Of a stretch of DNA of 64,000 nt, positions 49,383 to 56,687 are shown in pieces. Position 1 is the stretch's first letter. Every line of letters starts with the position of its first letter. Both the position numbers and the translations under genes were made by a program. Under the pieces are notes generated by a model. It searched no databases. It was given only the letters and a program-made list of their open reading frames with translations, and was not told the origin of the DNA. Source of the stretch: Corynebacterium auriscanis (lineage in GTDB: Bacteria; Actinomycetota; Actinomycetes; Mycobacteriales; Mycobacteriaceae); contig NZ_CP047046.1 in the NCBI RefSeq assembly GCF_030408435.1, forward strand, positions 974,572-1,038,571. Direction: 5' to 3'.

Positions 49383-50708
49383 ATGACCGATCTGCTCAAC
49401 CGCGTGCAGCTCAACACCCCCGAGCACAAGCTGGTGAAGGAGGGGATAATCAGCGATTATCTTAACCACATCATGAAGGACAATGCCGATAACTCCGAGG
49501 GGCAGACTGCCCAATACATTTCTGCATTGCGCGATGCCGATCCCGAGCCCTTTGCCACCGCACTTTGTACCTTGGATGGCCGAATCTACTCGGCGGCCCT
49601 TGGGGGTACTTTTAACGACGCCGGCGTGGCAGCCGATCAAGTTGAATTCACGATCCAGTCCATTTCGAAGCCGTTTGTGTATGCGCTGGCCTTACAGGAG
49701 CACGGTATCGACGAGCTGGTGAAGGTGGTCGGTATGGAGCCATCGGGAGAGGCCTTTAACGAGTTAAGCCTAGAAGGCGATACCAACCGGCCGGTCAACC
49801 CCATGATTAATGCGGGCGCGATTACCGTCAACCAGCTCATTAATGGATCAGAATCGACGGTGGAGGATCGCGTGGCAAAGATCCACGGCTTTATGAATCA
49901 ACTGGCCGGGCGGGAACTGACGTTAGATAAAAAGACCGCGGAATCCGAGATGGAATCGTCTGACCGCAACCTAGCGCTGGCACACATGCTGCGCAGCTAT
50001 AACATCATTCAGGATCAAGCTGAGGATGCCGTCAACAGCTACGTGCAGCAATGTTCGATTCTGGTGACTGTCCGGGACCTCGCCGTCATGGGAGCCACAC
50101 TGGCCTCCGGTGGGGTGCAACCCCTGACGGGCCGGCGCGTGATGGATCAGTCGGTGGCGCGCCAGGTGCAATCGGTGATGGCTTCGGCTGGAATGTACAA
50201 CGCTGCGGGGCGCTGGATGGCGAGCGTGGGCATCCCCGCGAAGTCCGGTGTGGCCGGTGGTGTGCTGGGCACACTGCCGGGGCAACTGGGGTTGAGTTCG
50301 TTTTCTCCGAAGTTGGACGAACACGGCAACAGCGTGCGTGGAGTGCGCGTGTTCCAGCGATTGAGCAACGACATGGGGTTGCACCTTATGGCGCCGGATC
50401 CGCGTGGCCGGGCCAGTGTGCGTAGCCTCACCGAGGACTCGCACACGGATGAGACGATCGTCCGTTTGCAGGGCGATATCGACTTCATTGGCGGGGAGCG
50501 CCTGTACCGCACGCTTTCCGAGCATGAACTCAAGCACAAGAAGTTGGTGTTCGATATGACCCGCGTGGACGGTGTGAACCCCGTGGGCTGTCGCATGTTG
50601 AATAACGGGATCGAGCAATTACGCGAAGAAGGCTACGAGGTGAGGATTGAGGACCCCGAAGGGTGGCTCAAACTCAAGGACGCCTACTTGGCCGGTGACG
50701 GGGTGTAG
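49383..50708 (+). CDS. glsA: glutaminase with C-terminal STAS domain
   Basis: Hydrolyses glutamine to glutamate and ammonia. Serine-dependent beta-lactamase-like fold: FTIQSISKPFVYALAL has the Ser-x-x-Lys nucleophile motif, NPMINAGAI and YNIIQDQAEDAVNSYVQQCSI follow. The domain ends near residue 325, and residues 340-441 add a STAS-type domain (DETIVRLQGDIDFIGGERLYRTL, LVFDMTRVDGVNPVGCRMLNNGIEQLREEGYEV). This long form, glutaminase plus STAS, occurs in several actinobacteria. Start ATG 49383 after GAGGAAGG. Confidence 0.92.
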   Translation: MTDLLNRVQLNTPEHKLVKEGIISDYLNHIMKDNADNSEGQTAQYISALRDADPEPFATALCTLDGRIYSAALGGTFNDAGVAADQVEFTIQSISKPFVYALALQEHGIDELVKVVGMEPSGEAFNELSLEGDTNRPVNPMINAGAITVNQLINGSESTVEDRVAKIHGFMNQLAGRELTLDKKTAESEMESSDRNLALAHMLRSYNIIQDQAEDAVNSYVQQCSILVTVRDLAVMGATLASGGVQPLTGRRVMDQSVARQVQSVMASAGMYNAAGRWMASVGIPAKSGVAGGVLGTLPGQLGLSSFSPKLDEHGNSVRGVRVFQRLSNDMGLHLMAPDPRGRASVRSLTEDSHTDETIVRLQGDIDFIGGERLYRTLSEHELKHKKLVFDMTRVDGVNPVGCRMLNNGIEQLREEGYEVRIEDPEGWLKLKDAYLAGDGV

Positions 50709-50729
50709 TGGCGGGGTGTAGCGGCGGGG

Positions 50730-51266
50730 TTAGCCAGCGATGCTCTCCCGCAGCTCAGCCGCAGTGACCACCTTGCCGAAGCTGGGGAAGTCGTGGGTGA
50801 GCGCGTGCTCGTGGCGCGCCGGGTTGGGATCGTGCAGGATGTCCCGGACGGCTAGGACGTTGAAGCCCTCGTCGTAGGCGCTGCGGGCGGAGGATTCCAC
50901 CCCTGCGCCGGTGGCGCCACCCACGAGGGCAACGGTATCCACACCGAGTGCGCGCAGTTGGTCCGCCAGATCGGACTTGGTGAACGCACTCCACGTGCGC
51001 TGCTTGTAGATGTGAATATCGGAGGGCTCAACGGGTAGACGGTCATCGAGTTCAGCGAAGTCCTCGGGCAGCTGCTCGGGTTCGGGAATCGGGTTATCCA
51101 CCTCGCCGGCGGGCAGGCCCGTGGCGTGGAGCCAGACAACGGGTAACTGGGCTTGGTGGAATGCGTTGGCGAGGGCGCTGATATCAGCGATGAACGGATC
51201 CACAACCTCGGCTGGTGACCAAGACAGGATGCCCTTTTGGGCGTCTACGACAATAAGTGCGTGCAT
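50730..51266 (-). CDS. isochorismatase-fold protein without catalytic cysteine
   Basis: A 178-residue isochorismatase-like protein. The Asp of LIVVDAQKG (near residue 7) and the Lys of IYKQRTWSAF are kept. The third residue, usually a Cys in TxxCVxxTA, is Gly here (TGAGVESSARSA). True isochorismatases such as EntB and PhzD also have Gly there, while amidases of the fold need the Cys (from memory). So hydrolysis of an ester or vinyl ether, not an amide, is suggested. ATG 51266 has AAGGAGG upstream. No siderophore or phenazine genes are near. Confidence 0.75.
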   Translation of the reverse strand: MHALIVVDAQKGILSWSPAEVVDPFIADISALANAFHQAQLPVVWLHATGLPAGEVDNPIPEPEQLPEDFAELDDRLPVEPSDIHIYKQRTWSAFTKSDLADQLRALGVDTVALVGGATGAGVESSARSAYDEGFNVLAVRDILHDPNPARHEHALTHDFPSFGKVVTAAELRESIAG

Positions 51267-51406
51267 GGGATGAAGCCTCCTTAAGAATCTTCTTGTCATG
51301 TCACGTAACAGCATACGTCCACATTGGATCGCGTGAATTACTGCAGATTTGCTGACCCTATCAATCGGCGTTTTATACAACCTACCAATGGTGAAACAAT
51401 GCGGAT

Positions 51407-52102
51407 ATGCGTAACCTCAGTTGGGTGTCTACCATTCAGCGGACTTACTTCATGGCAGATCGTGGCCCGCGCCCAGTAACGAGAGGCTGGGCCCACCTGG
51501 TTGCGGCGTTCTTGGCGACAATAGCGTCAGCAGTTCTCATGACTGTTGCGTGGATGACACTCGCGTGGCGCGAAGCCATCAGCGTGAGTGTGTATTGCGC
51601 GGGGCTCATTTCGCTTTTCGCGGTCTCGGGCTTGTATCACCGCTGGCCGTGGAAGTCCCCCGAAACGGTCAGGTGGTGGCGGCGCGCTGACCACGCAATG
51701 ATCGCGGTATTCATCGCCGCAACGTACACACCGATGTGTGTGATCCTGCTGGATCCGCCGTATTCCATATGGATGCTAGCCGCGGTCTGGTCCGGTGCAT
51801 TATTGGGTGTGGTCCTGAATCTGGTGTGGATCAATCACCCGCGCTGGTTAGATGTGGTTGTGTACCTGGTTCTGGGATGGAGCATCGTCCCACTGCTGCC
51901 AGCACTGACCCGCTCCGTGGACCATACGGTTATTTGGCTGCTGTTTCTCGGTGGCGTGGCCTACTCCGTTGGCGCGATTGTGTATGGCTTCAAATGGCCT
52001 GGCCGGAACGCCAGCATCTACGGATACCACGAGCATTTCCACACACTCACCATTGTGGCCGCAGTGCTGCATTTGGTGGCGGTGTGGATGATTGTGGTTT
52101 AG
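51407..52102 (+). CDS. hemolysin III / PAQR-like membrane protein
   Basis: A 231-residue membrane protein with seven hydrophobic segments. The family residues are present: RGWAHLVAAF, LYHRWPW with the metal-binding His, RRADHAMIAVFIAATYTP with Asp and His, and FHTLTIVAAVLHLVAVW near the end. Members of the YqfA/hemolysin III group are named for a Bacillus hemolysin but their usual role is unknown. It is divergent from the isochorismatase-fold gene and convergent with the CPBP gene. Confidence 0.85.
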   Translation: MRNLSWVSTIQRTYFMADRGPRPVTRGWAHLVAAFLATIASAVLMTVAWMTLAWREAISVSVYCAGLISLFAVSGLYHRWPWKSPETVRWWRRADHAMIAVFIAATYTPMCVILLDPPYSIWMLAAVWSGALLGVVLNLVWINHPRWLDVVVYLVLGWSIVPLLPALTRSVDHTVIWLLFLGGVAYSVGAIVYGFKWPGRNASIYGYHEHFHTLTIVAAVLHLVAVWMIVV

Positions 52103-52195
52103 GGGTTCCGTGGATAACGGTGCAACGGGGTGGGTACTGGGATTAAGTCAGTGGTTCATGCTCCCCAGGCGCGGAATGCTTTCAGGACAAGCGCG

Positions 52196-52930
52196 TTATA
52201 GCACGTGTTGGGGTTGAGGGGATACTGGGTGTGGTCGGGGTGGCGTCGGAATAGAAACAAGCCTACGGACGCAGAAGTAAACCAGTACAACGATAAGGGT
52301 TGTGCCTGCCATGTCGAACAACGCTGCCTCCCACGGTATGGTGTTCGGATCTTCGACGACCGAGAACACCGGCTGCGCGAAGGCGAGGTAAGTGTTTATC
52401 GTGTGAATGGCGATGACGGCCTCGAGCCCACCGGTCTTGTGCACCAGCAGCGCGTACAGAACCGCCGAGTATGCGATGGCGACCGTGCCCCAAGAGTTGC
52501 AACCGTGCAAGGAGATCCACAGCAACGCGCCGGGTAGGTAGGCGACCCAGGGGGACTTACACCAGCAGCCAAAAATCTGTGGCAGGAAACCGCGCGCGAA
52601 GATTTCCTCCGCGGCCGCTTGGAAGGGCACGAGTACGATCACAGCGGCGAGGAGAATGACGTCCTGGTGTTCCGGGGTGCGGGGTTCTAGGCCTTCGCCG
52701 GACGCGTAGGCAATGACCTGGCCCACCACAGCGACAGCGAGGGATGTTCCTGCGGCGACGCCAACGATGCCCCACCTCATTCGCCCCACAATGGAGAGTA
52801 GGAATCTGGATGGGTAGCCTGCGATGCGCGCAGCAACGAAGCATACCGGAACCATCGAGGCCAGCGATAGGAGCAGGACGATGTTGGATATGGCGTTATT
52901 GGGATCCTCGGAGAGGACGGTCGTGTCCAC
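52196..52930 (-). CDS. CPBP-family intramembrane metalloprotease, 5' end probably lost
   Basis: A CPBP/Abi membrane protein (244 residues from the GTG at 52930). AAEEIFARGFLPQIF has the Glu-Glu and Arg of motif 1 and SLHGCNSWG the His of motif 2, with several membrane helices. Upstream of the GTG the frame stays open for 41 more codons and encodes a good hydrophobic helix (ALAFALILNFVAQILVFIAATLA). No ATG, GTG or TTG occurs before a TAG at 53054-53056. So the gene seems to have lost its true start where the accessory DNA begins. Function may be impaired. Confidence 0.7.
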   Translation of the reverse strand: MDTTVLSEDPNNAISNIVLLLSLASMVPVCFVAARIAGYPSRFLLSIVGRMRWGIVGVAAGTSLAVAVVGQVIAYASGEGLEPRTPEHQDVILLAAVIVLVPFQAAAEEIFARGFLPQIFGCWCKSPWVAYLPGALLWISLHGCNSWGTVAIAYSAVLYALLVHKTGGLEAVIAIHTINTYLAFAQPVFSVVEDPNTIPWEAALFDMAGTTLIVVLVYFCVRRLVSIPTPPRPHPVSPQPQHVL

Positions 52931-53079
52931 GTCTGCGCCCGCGAGGGCGGTCGCGAGCGTTGCCGCTATGAAGACGAGGATTTGCGCGACGAAGTTTAGA
53001 ATCAGTGCGAAGGCGAGCGCCCTGATGGGGTGGCGGCGCGAGTGGGACTGATCCTACGGGCGCGGGTGACCCCACTGGT

Positions 53080-53319
53080 GTGGCGATTTCGGCTGTAGCT
53101 TGGTGTGCTTCTGGTGCTTTATCTAGTGTGCCGTCGTCCGTCTTGATGGACAGTGTGAATCGCGGTGAGGGTGGCGGAGACTATATCAAGAATGCCGTCT
53201 ACGGCTGTGGAGGTGGCATTGCCGGTAAGATTGCTTGGAAGATAATCCCGAATAGTGTGAAGCAGAAGATTTACACCGCTGTGGTTAAGTTCTACTGGGA
53301 TCACATCCGTAAGAAGTAG
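53080..53319 (+). CDS. small cationic glycine-rich peptide, candidate bacteriocin
   Basis: A 79-residue predicted peptide that I do not recognise. Residues 1-20 are hydrophobic with one Cys (VAISAVAWCASGALSS), then NRGEGGGDY, a helical glycine-rich part with a second Cys (KNAVYGCGGGIAGKIAWKI) and a strongly basic end (VKFYWDHIRKK). Two Cys, GxxxG-like spacing and the basic tail are like secreted antimicrobial peptides. RGEGGG could be a double-glycine cleavage site. The GTG start is uncertain: the frame is open 5' (DPTGAGDPTG) and there is no clear Shine-Dalgarno, so the leader may have been lost. 15 bp before the next gene. Confidence 0.45.
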   Translation: MAISAVAWCASGALSSVPSSVLMDSVNRGEGGGDYIKNAVYGCGGGIAGKIAWKIIPNSVKQKIYTAVVKFYWDHIRKK

Positions 53320-53334
53320 AAGGGAGCGCTATAA

Positions 53335-53607
53335 ATGCATAGCTGGGGAGTTTTTGTACTGTTCGCCCTGAGTTTTTTGGCCTGCGCGGGTTTGGCGGCC
53401 ATTCGTACGCCTGAGGAGCCAGGTCGATCGCGTATTGGGGCTTTTGTAGCCATGCTAATGGCAATTCCTGCTGTTATTGTTCTGGTGTTGATCGCTAAAG
53501 ACGGCTCAGAACCTGCTTCAATAGGTGAGTTGTTGGGTGTTGTAGGTTATACGTTCGTCGTGTCTGTTTGGGGAAGTTATCTTCTGGAGAAGCGTAAACG
53601 CACGTGA
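53335..53607 (+). CDS. small three-helix membrane protein, candidate immunity protein
   Basis: A 90-residue membrane protein with hydrophobic segments near 4-21, 33-53 and 63-83 and a basic C-terminus (LEKRKRT). It has a clear Shine-Dalgarno (AAGGGAG) about 9 bases before ATG 53335. It lies 15 bp after the glycine-rich cationic peptide gene, and small membrane proteins next to bacteriocin genes are often immunity proteins; this role is inferred from size and position only. Confidence 0.5.
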   Translation: MHSWGVFVLFALSFLACAGLAAIRTPEEPGRSRIGAFVAMLMAIPAVIVLVLIAKDGSEPASIGELLGVVGYTFVVSVWGSYLLEKRKRT

Positions 53608-53698
53608 TTAGCTTTTTTGGGGGAGGGTCATTCTAGGCGCCCGTTGTAGATTTTTACTCAGTACAGTTTTACTGTTGTCTTTATTGGCTCTTCGTGTT
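53608..53698. other. AT-rich gap with small dyad
   Basis: Between the membrane protein gene and the decayed transposase. It holds ACAGT-TTT-ACTGT (53663-53675), a perfect 5-bp inverted repeat, perhaps part of an IS end or a terminator. No gene seen. Confidence 0.4.
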
Positions 53699-54764
53699 TT
53701 AGAGTGCGTTGATCTTTCCCTGTAGGCCTCCGGAGTGGGTAAGAGACCGCAAGATATAGTGGTCCAAGTTTCTCAAGCCAAGGGCGATGCCGCGAAGGTG
53801 CTCCAGCCTCCCGTTGATCGCCTCGATCGGACCGTTGGATGCACCGATATCGAACTATGCCACAACATCCCGACGCCGACGCCACAAGGTTCGCCCCAAT
53901 TGGGCTAGCTCCTCTAGCCCTGCTGGCAGCCCTGCACGGATCGAGTTCATTACTTTCGGCATTAACTTCTTACCCTGACTTTTCTTCGGGTGTGCATATG
54001 CAGCAATAATGCCCTGGTAGATCTGCCATGTCACCTGCAAGATCACCATCAGCCAATCGACCTGCCACAACACTTCACGACGCTGCCGTTGCCGGGCAGT
54101 AAGAAACGCAATCCTTGTCAGCACAGTCTTGCGATTGTTATACAACGGGTCGGTTTTCTTCCCCCGCTCACCGGTAAGCCCACGCTGCAAGCGCTGCCTG
54201 GCACCATGTCCAGCAATCTAGCCGGCCCAGATCGTGTAGCCGTTGGGGTGAGATCAACTACAACGGTGACATCGCAGGACGGGGCACCAGGCCTGCGAGA
54301 ATGCTTCCACACGTGCTCATCGACCCCGAGTATTCTCACTCCCGCGAGATGGAGTGGGATCCCGGTAAACCATCTCGCGGCAGGCTTGAAGGGCGATGTT
54401 GTTGACCAACTCCCAGCCCACAGCCCATGCCGTGGCGGTGGCGGACACGCTGATCCGGTCGATGGTACGGCGTTGGAGAATCCACCGCACAACACGTGTG
54501 GTCAGTTTCGCGCCGTCATCGGTGCACATCACGCTGGCCTGAAAAATCTTTCGTGTACAAGCACCGGTTAGCACAGATAAACCGGGGGACACGCACATGC
54601 TGTCGGGTGGGGAACCCCACGACGGGTAGATCGACAAGCTCATGTGTGACGTGATCACGGAGTTTGCCGTCATGTCCGCATTCTGGGCAGGCGGAACAAA
54701 CGGCGACGGGATCGGCGTGGATGATCGTGAAATCCCCTGCGTTGGTTGCACCGGTGATGCTCAT
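53699..54764 (-). pseudogene. ISL3-family transposase, decayed
   Basis: The remains of an ISL3 transposase in several frames. From 54764: MSITGATNAGDF..., then a zinc-finger part CSACPECGHDGKLRDHVTH...PRFICANRC; in another frame ILGVDEHVWKHSRR (first catalytic Asp) and VVDLTPTATRSGPARLLDMVPG; then, in further frames, NNRKTVLTRIAFLTARQ and the C-terminal GASNGPIEAINGRLEHLRGIALGLRNLDHYILRS before a TAA at 53699. At least three frame changes and a missing central part (about 100 residues expected between LLDMVPG and the LYNNRK segment) mean it cannot make active transposase. Confidence 0.85.
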
Positions 54765-55088
54765 GCCTCGAATTCTCCGCAACTGATCAGCGAATTGCCT
54801 GTACTGTCTACTGTCGTACGCTCCGTGCGTACGCGGGTGATCCCTGCGTGCCTTCTCGGGGAAAACGAAGAAGAGTGAGCTCTGCGCGTATACGGGTGAT
54901 CCCACCTCTTGCATCTTTGCCTTACATAGTTACGTGTGTTCGGTGTGTACGCGGATCATCCCGCGTGCACGGTACTTTTCTGACGTAAGCTCCTGGGTGT
55001 GTTCCATACTCCACCACAGCAGCAGAGTGATCGGGGCACTTGGTTGAAGCCAAGGCCATGACGAATTTGTAGATTCTCAATCCGCTGT
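54765..55088. other. non-coding gap with 59-bp-period repeats
   Basis: A 324-bp gap. It contains three spaced 29-bp repeats (54816-54962). The rest, 54963-55088, shows no gene or structure I can support apart from a partial repeat start (GTGTGTTCC at 54997). Confidence 0.6.
54816..54962. CRISPR. CRISPR-like remnant: three 29-bp repeats, two 30-bp spacers
   Basis: Repeats at 54816-54844, 54875-54903 and 54934-54962 have an exact 59-bp period. Repeat 1 matches repeat 2 at 23 of 29 bases and repeat 3 at 22 of 29. All share a core like GCGTACGCGGGTGATCCC with imperfect dyad symmetry, similar to type I-E repeats of actinobacteria (from memory). The two spacers (54845-54874, 54904-54933) are unrelated to each other. 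No cas gene is in the window, the repeats have diverged and the period is 2 bp shorter than usual for type I-E, so this is at best a relic. Confidence 0.45.
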
Positions 55089-55658
55089 CTACTTCTCAGC
55101 TGCCCGCTGTTTGTCCATTTCGAGGTAGGCGTTGTAGGCTTCGTCGATCATCGTCTCCAGCGCTGGCACCTGCTCGCCCTCGGGGTAGTACGGTGTGTCC
55201 CTGTCCTGATACTTCATTGTCTCGAACAGTGCCCCCGCGAAGACAGTCCACTTCGTTGGCTTGTCCGGCCACACCTCGTCCACTTGCCGGAACGTCTGGT
55301 CGCTCACCTGAATGTCCCACGGATCGGTCTTCCACAGCTCCGGGTCGATCCGGTTGGCGTCCTCCAGCTCTTGTTCCATCTGGCGTTGCACCGCAATCTC
55401 CGTCAGCTCCGCCAGATACTCTTGGCGTATCTGGTTCTCCGCGTCGATCTGCGCCCGGTTCAGAATCCTGCCCCAGGTCAACCCGTCCGGTTCCCTGCCG
55501 TTGTCCTGTGTCCATTTCTGGCGCAACAGATGGGCTACTTCGTCGAGTCTCCTGTCCAGGGCTTGGTCGATCTGCTGGAAGTACTTCTCGGCCTCCTGCG
55601 TCGTTGTTGTCGGGTTGGCTGCCCTCATCGTTTGTAGGACGTCGTTGGGTGTAATCAC
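55089..55658 (-). CDS. hypothetical helical acidic protein of the accessory module
   Basis: A 189-residue soluble, acidic, helical protein with many Gln, Glu and Asp residues (RRLDEVAHLLRQKWTQDNGREPDGLTWGRILNRAQIDAENQIRQEY). I do not recognise it. AAGGAG lies 9 bases before a GTG at 55658 (VITPNDVLQ), which is better placed than the ATG at 55667 that touches it. Last gene of a minus-strand group with the 123-residue membrane protein and the VbhA-like protein. Such sets are common on mobile elements, but I cannot assign a role. Confidence 0.55.
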   Translation of the reverse strand: MITPNDVLQTMRAANPTTTTQEAEKYFQQIDQALDRRLDEVAHLLRQKWTQDNGREPDGLTWGRILNRAQIDAENQIRQEYLAELTEIAVQRQMEQELEDANRIDPELWKTDPWDIQVSDQTFRQVDEVWPDKPTKWTVFAGALFETMKYQDRDTPYYPEGEQVPALETMIDEAYNAYLEMDKQRAAEK

Positions 55659-55706
55659 GGATGTCATCTCCTTCGAAGTTGGAAAGCGAATAACCGGGTG
55701 GGGTGT

Positions 55707-56078
55707 TTATTTCGGTGCGGGGGTATTGTAGGGGTTGTCGAAAAGCTGGTTGAGGTCGACTGTGCTGCTGGGTGCTGACGGCATCTCGGTGGGGTAGGTC
55801 GTCGTCGGTGAGGGGTGGTTGATGTCGTCGTTGACGAGGGATTCGGAGGCTCCAGCGAACAGGGATCCGATGGTCATGAGGAAAACCCAAGCAAGAATCC
55901 AGCCGATGACCGCAAAGGGGAGGCGGATGAGTTTGCGGATGATGCCAGCATCCGATGTGATGACTCCGATGATGACGAGGATGCCGCCGATGATGAGGAT
56001 GACGTTCCAGAAGCTCGGGGCGTTGAGGAATGAGTGCTGGTATTCGGCGAGGATTGTGGTGGGTGTGGAAGGGGTCAT
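55707..56078 (-). CDS. small two-helix membrane protein of the accessory module
   Basis: A 123-residue protein. Hydrophobic helices at about 22-40 (VILIIGGILVIIGVITS) and 52-73 (LPFAVIGWILAWVFLMTIGSLF), and a Thr/Pro/Ser-rich tail (PSPTTTYPTEMPSAPSSTVDL). ATG 56078 has GAAGAG upstream. It lies between the VbhA-like gene and the acidic-protein gene on the same strand. Function unknown; it may belong to a decayed conjugative or plasmid-like module. Confidence 0.55.
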   Translation of the reverse strand: MTPSTPTTILAEYQHSFLNAPSFWNVILIIGGILVIIGVITSDAGIIRKLIRLPFAVIGWILAWVFLMTIGSLFAGASESLVNDDINHPSPTTTYPTEMPSAPSSTVDLNQLFDNPYNTPAPK

Positions 56079-56214
56079 GATAGTGAACTCTTCGATCGTC
56101 GTGGCGGGAGATGTTGTATAGGCGGCGCGGGGTACTGCGTGGGGGTCACTGCATTTGCCGGTGGGCGAAACAGAGAGGGGGAACACGAGGGGATGTGTCG
56201 CGCGATACCGAGAA

Positions 56215-56451
56215 CTAGCGGGCAGAGTTGTTCGCCTCAGCGATGCGCCGGCGGAGGAATTCGGCACGGGCACTGGTGCCATAACCGTCAGCCTCCATTG
56301 CTTTGAGTACAGCTTCGTCGCCGGTGATCTCACCACGGAGAATCAGGCGGATGTCCTCTTCGTCCTGTGGGGTAATGGTGTAACCGGCCATGGTCATTGA
56401 TGCGCGGACGGCAGCAGCTTTCTGGTCTTCGGTGCGGTGGTCAATGTTCAT
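56215..56451 (-). CDS. VbhA-family antitoxin-domain protein, no Fic partner seen
   Basis: A 78-residue helical protein. VRASMTMAGYTITPQDEEDIRLILRGEITGDEAVLKAM is the pattern of VbhA-type antitoxins, which block Fic AMP-transferases through a helix with S-x-x-x-E-G. Here that place reads S-M-T-M-A-G, so the inhibitory Glu is replaced by Ala, and no fic gene is within the window. AAGGAG lies 8 bases before ATG 56451. It may be a free DNA-binding or regulatory member, or a remnant. It is the first gene of the small minus-strand module. Confidence 0.6.
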   Translation of the reverse strand: MNIDHRTEDQKAAAVRASMTMAGYTITPQDEEDIRLILRGEITGDEAVLKAMEADGYGTSARAEFLRRRIAEANNSAR

Positions 56452-56472
56452 GGTGTTCTCCTTGGGGTTGAT

Positions 56473-56540
56473 GTGTGACAGACACTAATTCCGGTGTGCG
56501 ACACCCACCGGACAATATCAACTCGGGTGTTCGAACACCC
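56473..56540. promoter_or_regulatory. three GTGT...ACAC dyads, operator-like
   Basis: Just upstream of the VbhA-like gene. Three inverted repeats share the half-site GTGT/ACAC: GTGT-GACAG-ACAC (56473-56485), GGTGT-GCG-ACACC (56493-56505) and the perfect 16-bp palindrome GGGTGTTCGAACACCC (56525-56540). Such clustered dyads upstream of an antitoxin-like gene suggest autoregulation. Confidence 0.5.
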
Positions 56541-56687
56541 TGAACGCCCGCGTCACCGGGGCGAGGCGACAAGAGGGGGCAGTGGTACCGGTGCACACCG
56601 CGGTCGACATTGGCCGGCACACCACCGACATATGACGCCAACTCGTGCGCCGGCACCACCTCGCTCCCCGTGGGGTTACCTGCAAAT

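Noticed and set aside
53080..53319. Class IIa (pediocin-like) bacteriocin
   Set aside because: The pediocin box YGNGV is absent; AVYGCGGG is only a partial likeness, so no known class is claimed.
55096..55890. 264-codon minus-strand frame overlapping the acidic-protein gene
   Set aside because: Arg/Gly/Asp-rich frame shift of the better supported gene at 55089-55658, which has a ribosome site.
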